NCBI GenBank assembly: GCA_030435675.1
Contig: CM059624.1
Span: 1,140,769 to 1,204,768 of the forward strand
DNA from: Steinernema hermaphroditum
Taxonomy: Eukaryota > Nematoda > Chromadorea > Rhabditida > Steinernematidae
Direction: 5' to 3'
Length of the DNA stretch: 64,000 nt
Shown here piece by piece: positions 53,817 to 64,000 of this stretch. The notes below the pieces were generated by a model. The model was given only the letters and a program-made list of their open reading frames with translations, ran no database searches and had not been told where the DNA came from. Position numbers and translations under genes: made by a program. Within the stretch, counting starts at the first letter, position 1. Every line of letters begins with the position of its first letter.

Positions 53817-56800
53817 TCACGTAGCAGAAAAACGCCGGAAGGCCTCGTTTATTTCAGCCAAATCTTCGACCTCTCGCTGCAGCGTTCGGGCTTTAGAACG
53901 TTCTCGCGATGCTTCCTCCTCTGCCTCATCACGCTGGCGACGCAACGAACGGCATTTATTATTCATGCGCTCAACCTAAACCAACCACGATAAAACACTC
54001 TTTTTGTTTAAGAAAGTTAATACCTGCTGTTTTGCACCGTACAGAGCAGTTAGCTCCTGCTCAAGAGTTGCCTTTTCTTGAACCAAGGAATTACGGCTTT
54101 TTTCGACTTGAGTGCGAAGTCGTTTTTGTTGCTCAACTTGGTCCTGCAACTCATCAATTGCACATTGGTACTTCCTTTTCTGTTCTTCCAGCTTGTTCTC
54201 ATGAGCCGCAGATAGAACTGCTAGAGTCTTCTGAAAGTTAAATGCATATTATCGGAATGTCATGTCTGACAACTGTAACCTGAAGATCCTTCAGCTGTTC
54301 TTCCTTCTTCCTTTGGATTTCATCACTGACTTTATTCTTGTCGGTAGCATCCAGAAATTCTGTTCTCAGAGCTTCCAAGTCTTCATTTAACTCGCGCTTT
54401 GCCTTTTCTGCACGGTTGCGCAATTTGCGTTCATCTTCCCAGTCTTCACGCAACCCTTCCAATTGTGCAGTTAAATCACGCACTTGCCTTTGCAGATTAG
54501 CACATAAGGCGGCATCTTCATCGGATCTAAGCATACATCTTCTAAAGAAAGCTTCTCTAGAATGTCCTTACCTCCTTGAAATCTTTGTTACTTCCTGATC
54601 ACGCAAACTAAGTTGCGCTGTTAGATCCTCGACCTCAGCTCGTTTGTCTTTCAACAGCTCTTTCTGTTCGTTTAACTCCGCATAAAGCTTTCGCCTCATC
54701 TTGTCAATATCAGCGCGCATTCCTCGCTCACAATCAAGTTCACCGAGGGATTCCTCGAGTTGGAGCTTAATCTTTGCATATTGTTTCGAAAGATGTTTTG
54801 CTTTTTCCTCATCATCCAGAAGCTGATCACTCAATTTTTTAAAATCATTACTCAAGTTTTTCCGTTCGTTGTTGAGTTTCTCATTGGAATCTTGCAATTC
54901 AGCGATACGCTCTTCAGCCGCTTTGAAACGCTGCTCAACATTAGCCTTGTCCAACTGAAGCTTCCGACGAGCCTGTTCTGCTTCCTCTAGTTGCGCTTCC
55001 AAGTCCCGTACTGTATCCTAGAATTGGCATTGTACATGCTCAACCCTCCCAAAGACACACCTGAAGTTTCTTTTTCTCGTCGTTCAGCTTCAAAACGCGT
55101 TCCACCTCTTCCTCAATTTTACTCGAAACGTCGGCCAGAAGGTCTTCCAATTCCTCCTTGCGACCCTGCAATCTATCTCGCTGTTCATCAGCTTCGGCTC
55201 TTTCCAGAGATTCGCGATTTAACTGCTCTTGCAAAGTATGACGTTCTTCTGTGAGCTGTAGAAGAAAAAGTATTCCCGTACATGCCACTCAACAATCACC
55301 TGGTGAATTTTCTTCTCGTTGTCGATGCATTCCTTTTCGCGCACCTTAAGCCAATCCTTCATTATACGCAACTCCTCGTCTTTCGCGGAAAGAACAGCTT
55401 CCTGATTCGTAACTTGGAGCAGCGGTTTAACCTAGAAGCAGAGCGTTTGGCGACAAGAAACCTATAACATGCCTTCGTAAACAATCGCCACCACTGCCAA
55501 TTTCGAAGTTTCAAATAGGCTAGCCCGTTTCTTTGGAGCACGCGAATAGCATTTGACTGCTGGACGTGCTTGTTGTACAAACGATGTGAAAGGAAAGCTC
55601 TGCATCGAGCTTGGAGCTTAATAATAAGGGCGGTCAATTCCATGTTGCGCATTTCTTCCAAACGGGCAAGAACACCAGTTCGGAAGAAAATCTTCGATTG
55701 GCCGATTTCGAAGAGATTTCTCTGCAGTTCAAGAGCTTCCACCATTTTCCTGAAGGATTCAACCCAGTTATTTCAACTAAATTTTCCATACTTGACTGCT
55801 TCCTTTCCATCCATAAAACCTTTCGGTATGACATTAGGGGTCAGTACTCCATATCTGTGCCGGAATTCCTGGAACGGAACTCGATTCGGGAATCCTTTTC
55901 GACATATGCGAATTCCTTCGAGGACTCCATTGCAACTGAGCTGTTCGAGCACCAAAAGAGAACTAATTTTACCGGGCTAAAAAAAGATGATTGAGTGCTT
56001 TATAAATCTCATATTAAATACCTTTTTTTCGTGATTAGGAATGATACAGCGGACAAAATGCGGCTTAGTATTCCTCAGGGTCGTCATGAGGCGGTTCAGC
56101 TGTCCCTTGTACATCTGACTAACAGTTCGAAACAGCCCTTTGCGTGTTCGAGCTCCAAAAGCAGTTTCATTCATTTCGGTGGCACCCATGGCAGCAAATT
56201 CAGCGTCTTTCCAAATACTTACTACGAAGGGATCAATCGAATTATTGAATAACGCAACTACGTTCTCATTCAACGGATCCATGTTCTTAAGAAGCCACTG
56301 ATCCGCAGAATAGTCCACACGTCCGGCATAGTGGACAACAGCGAAATCACTCTTTGAACGCATTTCAGGGATAAGGAACTTCGGATGCTTCTCATGGTTT
56401 ACCAACAACTTCTCCACTAACGACTTATCGGTGGCCTTGGGAAACAAGCACTGTTCGTCAAGAAGTGCCAAAATACCCATCGGCTAGAAGATAATATTTC
56501 GCGAAAACATTGCATAATATCAACGCAATACCTTTTCAATCAAATCAATTGTTGGTTGCAAATCCAGGCCAAAGTCGATGAATTTCCAATCAATTCCTTC
56601 ACTCCGATACTCTTCCTGCTCGAGCTCAAACATGGTGCTATTGAAAAGCTGCTGGAGTTTTTCATTGGTATAGTTAATGCACATTTGTTCGAAGCCATTT
56701 AACTGAAAAATTTCGAACCTGTAAGTGAATCAGTAAATAAGGCCTATGGATTCTTTATCGTTTACCCAGCAATATCAAGAATTCCAATAAAACTTGCACC

Positions 56801-58842
56801 TTGACGTCTCGTACGATCTAATGACTTGTTTAGCCTAGCTACTAGCCACTTAAACAAGCGTTCGTAAGAAGCCCTGCTGATTGCCTGAACAGCGTGCTCC
56901 ACCTGCTCTTTATTTTGAGCTTTCTGCACGGTTTCCCGTCCGACCTTTATACGGGGTTTCAGGAAGGCTTTTTGAAAATCGACAACAGGTAAACCCAGAA
57001 GATGGCATACTTTCTGTGCAACTAAAATATTTGACAACTTTAATAAATTCAGATAGCTAAAGTATACCGCTATCATCGGGCAGCATTGCCTGGTCAGATT
57101 TCTTGTCTTGAGCAAATTCAATATTTCCAAAGAGGAGAACTCCACTAACTACCCGTAAAACGGCTATAACGATGGGGTTATTCACGAAAATAATCGTTAA
57201 TCACACCAGTAACTTCGTCGTCATGGAACCCCATAATCTTCATGGAATGTATAGTATTACGGAATTCGGCAGCGTCATCAACATTTGGAAGACTAATATA
57301 TCCGTTATTCAAGAATTTGTACCGGTCAATTTCTTCAAGCAAGAAATCACCTAAATAGTAGATGACTAGTGATCATAGGTTACACAAAACACGAACGTTT
57401 TTCACTATCACTTGTGCCGCGCAGGAACTGATAGAAGATGTGAAAGCTACGTTCGTCACTTTGCTGATGGATAGTACGTGATTTTTCCAACAGGTAGAAT
57501 TCGATGTTGGCACCAGAGATAAATCCAGACATGTCGAAGTTTATGCGGATGAACTTTCCCTAAAGAATCCGCAAACAACCGTTAATCGTATCAATGTGCA
57601 AACTCACAAATCTGGAAGAGTTGTCGTTCTTGACGGTCTTGCTATTGCCGAAAGCTTCCAAAATAGGGTTTGCTTGAAGAAGCTGCTGTTCGAGTTCGCC
57701 CTAAAGAACAAATAGTGACTTTCCTCATTCCTCACATAAGTTCCTTTCAACATTTAACACAACCAACGAGAACCGCTTAAAAGCTATATTACGAGCTGGG
57801 GCGGTCAGAAAGCAACAGAGTTCAAAACTTGCATGTTAAACAAATGCACGTATTATGACTACTTCAAGCAATAAGGTTAGACTTCACAGGCAAATTTGGC
57901 CCAACTTAAATTATTTACTGTCAAACTGACGTGCTCCACAACATGCTAAAAAGTTAAATCATATTATAGCAGATCACATCAACCTCGAAATCGAAACATA
58001 AAAGAAAGAAAGTATTTTACCTTTCCAGGGGATGCTACCTTCATGTGGCGAGTGGCACCAGCAACAGACGCCAAGTACTGGATAACTTTCTTGGTGTTCT
58101 CAGTTTTACCTGCTCCAGACTCTCCACTAAAATGAATACTTTTTCAAGCAACAAAACATTTTTGAATGCCATACGTGCACAACACCGATTGATCCTCGTG
58201 TTCTAAATAAAATGAAAAATGAATTCAATATAGATCAGCTTCAGTCTCACCTTGTAGCATTGATCGATAAGCAGCATCAGCTATGGCGAAGATGTGAGGA
58301 GGCATCTCGTGACGTTTTTTGCTTTTGAACAAGTTGATAATTGCTTCATTGTAAATGTCCAGTCTTTTGTATGGATTCACAACGACACAGAACAACCCGG
58401 AGTAGGTCTAGGATTTGTTATGAATGAGACGAACGGCATACTATCTTACATAGATCAGCGATGAAAAATATCTGGATCGCAAGTTATGAAGCACGGATGC
58501 CTCATTTAGATACGTTAGGTCAGCCATATCCTCCACCTGAAAGTAATGAACAATCATATTCCAATCCTTGTAAATGGTGGGTACTTTATCAAACTTAGGA
58601 GGATTCATCTTCTGGATATCGTCTGGCCTGAGATGAACAATTTTGCCGGACTCGGTGACTTTGACCACGACATCGTCTCCGCGCTCCTTGATGATCACAC
58701 CAGCAACAAATCCCTCCTTTTCGTGCGGTATCCACACATGTTTCTTAGACGACCAATCTGTCATCAGTTCCGGGTCAGATAACGGAGCACGTTGCACCAT
58801 AAGGTGCTTGAGGTCGTCAGCCGACCCGATCCCGTTGTGCAT
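53817..58842 (-). CDS. nmy: Non-muscle myosin II heavy chain with shortened rod, 1291 aa
   Basis: Twenty exons on the minus strand: 58842-58585, 58536-58450, 58407-58251, 58202-58175, 58126-58021, 57700-57608, 57559-57406, 57350-57207, 57163-57068, 57021-56766, 56718-56532, 56483-56022, 55976-55792, 55749-55473, 55431-55300, 55255-55061, 55017-54572, 54526-54280, 54230-54024, 53975-53817; all junctions are in frame. The actin-based motor is complete: P-loop GESGAGKT, switch I NDNSSRFGK, switch II DIAGFEIF, the [18 protein letters not shown] helix, converter, then IQ-like [12 protein letters not shown]. The coiled-coil rod starts at exon 15. It follows non-muscle II rods up to [14 protein letters not shown] (end of exon 19), then jumps to a segment resembling the very end of the rod ([20 protein letters not shown]), losing about 650-700 residues. 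No stop or frameshift was found. Intron 14 begins GC. TTTCAG lies 24 bp before the ATG. Confidence 0.9.
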
Positions 58843-59603
58843 GATAACTGTAAAGCCTGTACCGGGATCTGAAACAAAATTTTCTCTTAAATCAGTTGAT
58901 CTACAGTGGAAGGTTTCAGCCAACATGGTAAATCAAAGAACCACATAGAATGTCGCGCTCTCTCCACGTGCAAAGTGTCAAAAACGCGAGTAAACTTGCA
59001 CAACAACTATGGCCGATTTATTCCACTGAAAATCATGAACGAAAAGGGCAACACCGACCAAAACAGCAGCACCATTCGGAAATAGAAGGTACCGACTCGA
59101 ATTCAATACAGAAATTTCAAACACTTTCAGCACAAATCGTTGGTGAAGAAGGAACGATGAGAATCAATTAAGTTTCCGCAAAATCAAAAATTGCGCGCTC
59201 TTTTCCCATTGCCATTTCTTGCACGACCGAAAATGTCCATTACGCAAAATGACAAATTTCCCCAGAAAAACGCATAGAGCAAGTACAATCAACAACCAGT
59301 TCGGTAAGCAGCGCGCAGAAAAGTGGTAGCAGGCATGTGGCAGATAGAGAGACAGCTGACACGTCCCGCTCGTTCTTGTGTACGTGCTAGGACCAAGCAC
59401 TATTTTCAAATTTAAAACTTGCAGACATTTTTCAAGGTCGGTCAAATGGAAATAGCACGTAGGCGGTCTGTCTCGCAGACACAGCAGCGGTCTGTCGAGA
59501 CGTACATGGCCGAAGTGCATTTAAGACGGCTGTTGTCATTTTGCAGCCGTTGCGAAGCCCACTGCGGAAATCAGAAGCTGAAAAGCGGCCGTGCGTTTCC
59601 GAG
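58843..59603. other. Intergenic between divergent myosin and gene M
   Basis: Presumed bidirectional promoter region. The nearest 80 bp hold the myosin 5' leader with its TTTCAG acceptor. No further gene seen. Confidence 0.4.
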
Positions 59604-60850
59604 ATGAGCCGCGGATCAACTCGATTCCTGATCTTCGCCGCCATCATCGCCGCTTCAGTGAGCCGTTTGGTCGTCCGGTACCATAGGATGTCTGAATTGA
59701 TGATGGCCATCGCGGAGTTTCCTCGGTGCACATACGAACAAGTCGGCGGAAGAATCCTCTTTGGAACGCTCAACAACACGAAGTTTGTCTTTTCAAGAAT
59801 TCCAGAAGGGCAACAGGGAACGTTCTTCTTGAACGAAACGTCCTTGCCTCATGTCGACTTTCAAGAAATCAGTCTTTCGGAAGAAGTGGAATACGCGAGA
59901 ATCGACCGATTTCTCATCGTGCCAAGCCGTTCCAGAGTCGACTTCGTAGGAGAGGTATGTTCGAACTAAGTGTACGCATTTACTTACATCCGATTTAGCT
60001 TACTGCAAATGATTCGGGATCTTGTCAAGGTTTTAGTTTCTCCATGAAACCTGATGGCTCATTCACTGAGTATAATAGAACAATCCGTCAATGTTCTAAA
60101 TTGCTGCACTATGGAAGGGTCCCTGGTAACGACGCGGATTACTTCTTTTCTGATTATGTTAATAACAACTACACATACTCCACGGAAAATGGAACGAAGA
60201 TTGATGATACAGTATGTTCAGAGAATCAGTTCTATAACGTTCTTCTGCATTACAGCATCAGTACATTGGAAACTACTATCGTCAGCGTTGGCTCGCATAT
60301 GATGAAGCGGAGGATGCATTTTATTATTCCAAACATACTGATTCGGACATGTATAAATTTACGCATGGTGGGGAAGGGAACGTACACTTCTGCGACTCGA
60401 ATACAGAGAACCGGACATGTTATTTAAGTGTTTTTGGCAGGTAAGGATTATTGTTTGCAATAGAACCTTAACTCATTCTTCATTAGATCAATCAACTGTA
60501 TGTATGGACTTTTCCAAGATAACGCAACGGATTATGAATCGGACATAAGATTGTTTCTTCTACCCGTCGAGATATTTCCTGCGTTTGGACGCATGCCTTC
60601 GCCGCCGCCCACTACTAATATGGAAGAGTCAACGCCAGCCTGGACCAACTCCGCCTCCACGACGACAACTCTCCGCTCAACGAAACCGGTCAAATACAAG
60701 CCATATATGACGACATCAGCACCTTCCAAGCATCTTCGCAGGAAGATGCCGCGCCGTCTGATATCTTCAGTAGTCCTTGCTGCCATTGGAATCATCTTCC
60801 CGGCGATTCTTGGTGCTCTATTCTACTACGTTTATCTCAACACGCCATAA
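59604..60850 (+). CDS. Orphan two-hydrophobic-segment glycoprotein, 370 aa
   Basis: Four exons: 59604-59954, 59999-60211, 60257-60441 and 60487-60850, short introns of 44-45 bp, phases 0, 0, 2. The N-terminus has a hydrophobic run (FLIFAAIIAASVSRLVV) that could be a signal peptide or anchor. The middle has about seven Cys (C-T-Y, SCQG, RQCS, HFCDS, RTCY, NCMYG) and sequons NNT, NET, NRT, NYT and NAT. A Thr/Pro/Ser-rich linker (SPPPTTNMEESTP) then leads to a C-terminal helix (LISSVVLAAIGIIFPAILGA) and a short end YVYLNTP. It resembles the two-TM family in layout but not in sequence, exon phases or signature, so it is kept apart. No family recognised; likely a cell-surface protein. The third exon's acceptor was chosen because it restores a long frame (HQYIGNYYRQRW). 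Confidence 0.75.
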
Positions 60851-60932
60851 CCTTATCGTTGTACGTTAGACGTAGACGCAAAATGTACGCTTTTGTTGGT
60901 TTGCAGAAGCATTGTGAAAAGTCATCTTTTTT

Positions 60933-61567
60933 TCAAAATGATGTATTTTCCTGATGCGCTTGATTGCTACTCAGAATTTCCGTCGCAGATTGACTGGCTT
61001 CCCTGCCGGAATCGTTCGCATTGAGCTTCATGGCGGGCTCTTGAACACTACGTTTCTCAGTTGAATGCACTCGGCCCTGAGATAGCCTCTGAATATTCTC
61101 ACTGTACGCTTTCCCCAGATTCCTGGCTTCCTTCATGAGCGCGTCGACGTGTTGCATCAGCCCGTGGTAGACAGACGCCTCTCTGACATCTGCTTCTGCA
61201 GAGAGTCAAGGTCGGAACTTAGACGTCTATTCTCCACCGACAAATCACTGATGGTCTTGGCCATCGCGTCGATATCCGCTTGAGTGACGTTGAGATCAGT
61301 TCGCTCTCGACTGAGACTGTCGATGGTTTTGTAGGCTCCGTCGAGCTCTTCTTGGAGATCGGTTTGGTTGAAGGGCGCCGAGGAGAAGAAGACCGATTTG
61401 ACTTCCTTGACCTTTTCACGACAAGCCGGACAATCGAGGTTTCTTGCCAAATAAGTTCTGATACAGTGCTTGTGGAATAGATGCCCACAGTCGGTGACTA
61501 CGGTAGCTTAAATGTGGCCGAGCCAGTCCAAGCAAATGGCACAGTTGAAACGAGCGAAAGTCGACAT
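60933..61567 (-). pseudogene. RING-H2 family pseudogene (internal stop and frameshift)
   Basis: The minus strand starts MSTFARFNCAICLDWLGHI, then has TAA as codon 20 (61508-61510), followed in the same frame by an intact second half of the RING (CGHLFHKHC, DCPACRE) and the family segment VKSVFFSSAPFNQTDLQEEL. Near 61178 a small length change moves the frame: one frame ends LSTTG, while the next continues MQHVDALMKEARNLGKAYSE. Without these two lesions it would match 9173-9841 in layout. It is probably a recent pseudogene because all other ligands remain. A non-canonical use of the stop cannot be excluded. Confidence 0.75.
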
Positions 61568-61569
61568 TT

Positions 61570-62305
61570 AGCTGAAGATGAGAAGACACTATGAACGGCG
61601 ACGCTTATATTTCGATTTTGTAATGTCATGAGACTCTTAAAAAGCGATGCCAAACGGGACACGACTTGCGCAACATTTTCATTCTTTTTGGTCTAAATAC
61701 GTAACCTGCATGTCTGCGGCGGGCATCATTTTACTCAGCAGCTTCTAGCGCGTCGAATGAGCCCGGGATCGTTTCGAGTGGATAAATGCGTAGAAACGCG
61801 GGAACTACGGTCATGCCCGTCATGGAAATCGTGTTGGGACCGACAGACCGACAATCAAAAAGTAAAGCACACGCCCTAAGACCTATTTCTTGAAAACTAC
61901 GGGGTTTTCCAAGAAACAAATTTCAGCATGATGTCGGGCAACCTTTAAAACAAGAGACAGAAATGTTTTCGGGATAAATCGCGAACTCAGCCTTGCGCTA
62001 GACGGCAAAGTTAGTATGACGTTTTTTCGTCTATATTTTGCTATTTCTCGGGAACTATCGCGTTTTCCGGGAAAATGACTTCACCGTCGTCGTCAGCGAC
62101 CTCAATAACAGGGAAACACAAATTTTCAGAAGTTTTAAAAAAGTTTTTTCATCCATGACCGGTTCCTATCAGGAACTGTGGGACAAGCCGAACGTGTGAC
62201 ATGTGATATTGGGACAGAGGAGGACGCCGTCTACTGATTTCGCACTTTCAAAGCGCCAAACCGCATTGAACATCTCTCCATTCACCTACGCTCGCACTCA
62301 TCCAG
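61570..62305. other. Intergenic, no gene seen
   Basis: No supported feature. Words of the type GGAACTACGGTC / GAAAACTACGGGG / GGAACTATCGCG recur at about 61800, 61894 and 62050, perhaps an old repeat. Confidence 0.35.
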
Positions 62306-63157
62306 ATGGATCAGGTCTCCGTCTTTTTCCAGCAACATGTCCTTTCGATACTTTCCCGCGGCACCCTCGACGTTCTGCGCCAAAGTGACATTCGCATTTG
62401 GCATTCTGTCGCCGATAAACTCTGGAAGACCTACTTCGAAGCCTACTTATACGTATTTGACAGATGCGACTCAAGATCGTTCAAGTACACCTGCACACTT
62501 GGTCCAGAAGATATCCGGCCGAAGGTTTCCCGCTGTAGATACCTGTCGATCGTAGACTCGTCATCGGATCCGGTCACTTTTGGCCACTCTGCCGACAAGG
62601 AAGATGCCCAGAAGCTATTTGCTAACTATATCGAGCACATGAAGATGCAAGAGCTCTCATTTATTGACACCTATTTCCAACGCTTTTGGCCCAAATACGT
62701 CAACAAGCTGATCATCTACAAGTGCAAGTTCAATGCGGACACTTCGTTTCCTCAATGGCTCCGCCAAATGCTCGAAGCCAATTATCTGAAAACTCTCAAA
62801 GTCCGCGAGAGCACCTTTGAAAGCGTTGCAGAAGATCTGGAAGACGAACTATTCAATGCTGTCGTCTACAGAGGGACCTTGTCGGCCGTGGGGATGCTGG
62901 AAAACACCAACTTCTATAACGTATCACATCGCTTTTTGTACAGGATCATTCAATGGTGGATGGCTTCCACGGAAGGCTTCAAACGCCGCGTTAAACTGGA
63001 ACTACCTGAAATGTCTGCTGCACTGCGTCAGATGCGTGATACTTTGTTCGAACCCTCCGATCCTGTCTTCTTGGACGAACACAGGCTTGTCCACCATCGG
63101 TTGCCTGGCGAGGCCAAGTGGGATTCCGACTGGAATGTTCTTGTGTTTACTGTGTAA
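62306..63157 (+). CDS. Intronless orphan protein, 283 aa
   Basis: Single exon with ATG at 62306, stop at 63155-63157 and AATAAA at 63173-63178. No signal peptide or membrane segment. The N-terminus MDQVSVFFQQHVLSIL, LDVLRQ and IRIWHSVADKLW resembles the opening of large nematode F-box-like or FBA-type families (MD-x-V-P-x-x-F...), and the rest has a regular alternation of hydrophobic and polar residues (VNKLIIYKCKFNADTSFPQW) with FFSV-type Leu/Ile-rich strands, suggesting a repeat-type fold. The family call is weak. Coding is supported by length, clean start context and polyadenylation signal. Confidence 0.6.
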   Translation: MDQVSVFFQQHVLSILSRGTLDVLRQSDIRIWHSVADKLWKTYFEAYLYVFDRCDSRSFKYTCTLGPEDIRPKVSRCRYLSIVDSSSDPVTFGHSADKEDAQKLFANYIEHMKMQELSFIDTYFQRFWPKYVNKLIIYKCKFNADTSFPQWLRQMLEANYLKTLKVRESTFESVAEDLEDELFNAVVYRGTLSAVGMLENTNFYNVSHRFLYRIIQWWMASTEGFKRRVKLELPEMSAALRQMRDTLFEPSDPVFLDEHRLVHHRLPGEAKWDSDWNVLVFTV

Positions 63158-64000
63158 TGTGGCTTGGTATTTAATAAAATTCCTTTCTAATCATCTGACG
63201 AAGGGATAAAGGGATAAGCGTGTGACATGGAAAGGAACAATTTCATGAGTCACCGATCGAACCTCAAGTAGGAGCACTACTGTGCTCGCCCGCCGACATC
63301 ATTCCATCCTGATCGTACCTCAGCTCTTGAGTTGGTGAATAGTATGAGAATATATCCAAGGTGGCAAGGAATAGAAGAATGTTGAATAATACCATGAGTT
63401 GCAGCCAAATATAACAATCAAGTATGTAGGGGTGGAACTTATTTGATCCTGCTTCCGGGCCGCTTGACGTCACGACCGCTCAACTGCCCATGTATGGACA
63501 GCATTGAAGCGACACGACCGCTTGTGTGTCAGCTACGAAAAATCGAATAAATGAAGGAAGAATGAGCGGACTTCTTTTTTACCTTTCTAAGCTACTCAAC
63601 AATCGGATCGTACCACACGATAGTAGCCGGTTTGTTTCTGGCTTCGTATCAGAGTTGAAAGCGCCGTGCAAGGCACCATGACTCGGAAAGATTCTGCTTT
63701 TTTATGCTGGATCGCTTTTGATAATCTGCTCACTTTGACTTGTACCTATCTAAGGGATGCTTGCGGAAAGGCGATGTTTCCTCATTTCAGAGACGTCATT
63801 TTCCACTCCCCTGCTTTGATCGTGTAAAGGAAAAGGATCCCCTTTGACAACACATCCCCTCTTCAGCTTGGCATACGCATGTTTCAAAATTGCCCCTGTA
63901 ATTACGCTCTCCGACGTGCAGGGATGCTATGCGACTATTGTTTGCCGCTCAGGTGATGCGCTCTTTGAGGCCTTGACCATTGAAAGCTGGCTTCATCGCC
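63158..64000. other. 3' flank and intergenic, no gene seen
   Basis: A CRE-like TGACGTCA is at 63465-63472. A short minus-strand frame (63473-63264) has one hydrophobic run but no ATG, so it is not called. Confidence 0.35.

Noticed and set aside
53409..53817. Missing distal rod exons of the myosin beyond 53817
   Set aside because: The downstream sequence is 3' UTR and the convergent CFAP36 gene; no coiled-coil frame is present there on the minus strand.

Overview
The window is nematode nuclear DNA. Evidence: spliceosomal introns of about 42-60 bp ending mostly in TTTCAG, likely trans-splice acceptors just upstream of several start codons, a Str-type 7TM chemoreceptor, a Ly6/ET-module secreted protein and a non-muscle myosin II. 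The species cannot be named from the sequence. No bacterial or viral gene was seen. Conserved single-copy-type genes sit at the edges (OXR1-like TLDc gene, CFAP36, myosin II). Between them lies fast-evolving sequence rich in MITEs, dispersed repeats, satellites and nematode-restricted gene families.

Layout. 0-10 kb: 3' end of a TLDc gene, a RING-H2 gene family (two intact genes, two fragments), a 7TM receptor, a secreted Cys-rich protein and an SH2-like protein. 10-15 kb: gene-poor, with two MITEs. 15-19 kb: the first member (A) of a two-transmembrane family, with a 2.8-kb intron full of a TACCGTA motif. 20.6 kb: tRNA-Leu(UAA). 21-26.5 kb: an 804-816 aa membrane protein with a Cys/N-glycosylation repeat, a small tail-anchored protein, and a secreted spermidine-synthase/METTL13-like methyltransferase fold. 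27-49 kb: six more two-TM paralogues (E, G, F, H, I, J) on both strands, separated by segmental duplications, satellites and a (TG)n tract of 415 bp. 50.5-59 kb: CFAP36 with an X-box-like promoter site, convergent with a complete-motor, short-rod non-muscle myosin II. 59.6-63.2 kb: an orphan two-TM glycoprotein, a decayed RING gene and an intronless orphan.

The strongest candidate for something undescribed is the two-TM family. Seven genes share four coding exons with intron phases 1-0-1, one membrane segment near each end, and a conserved exon-4 signature (W-x-x-[LY]-x-x-x-x-T/F-P-[GA] then Cys). Six of them are clustered in about 20 kb. The Cys-x7-Cys/NST repeat protein at 21-24 kb and the short-rod myosin are the next most interesting. 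Gene models were spliced by eye; exon lists are in each entry.
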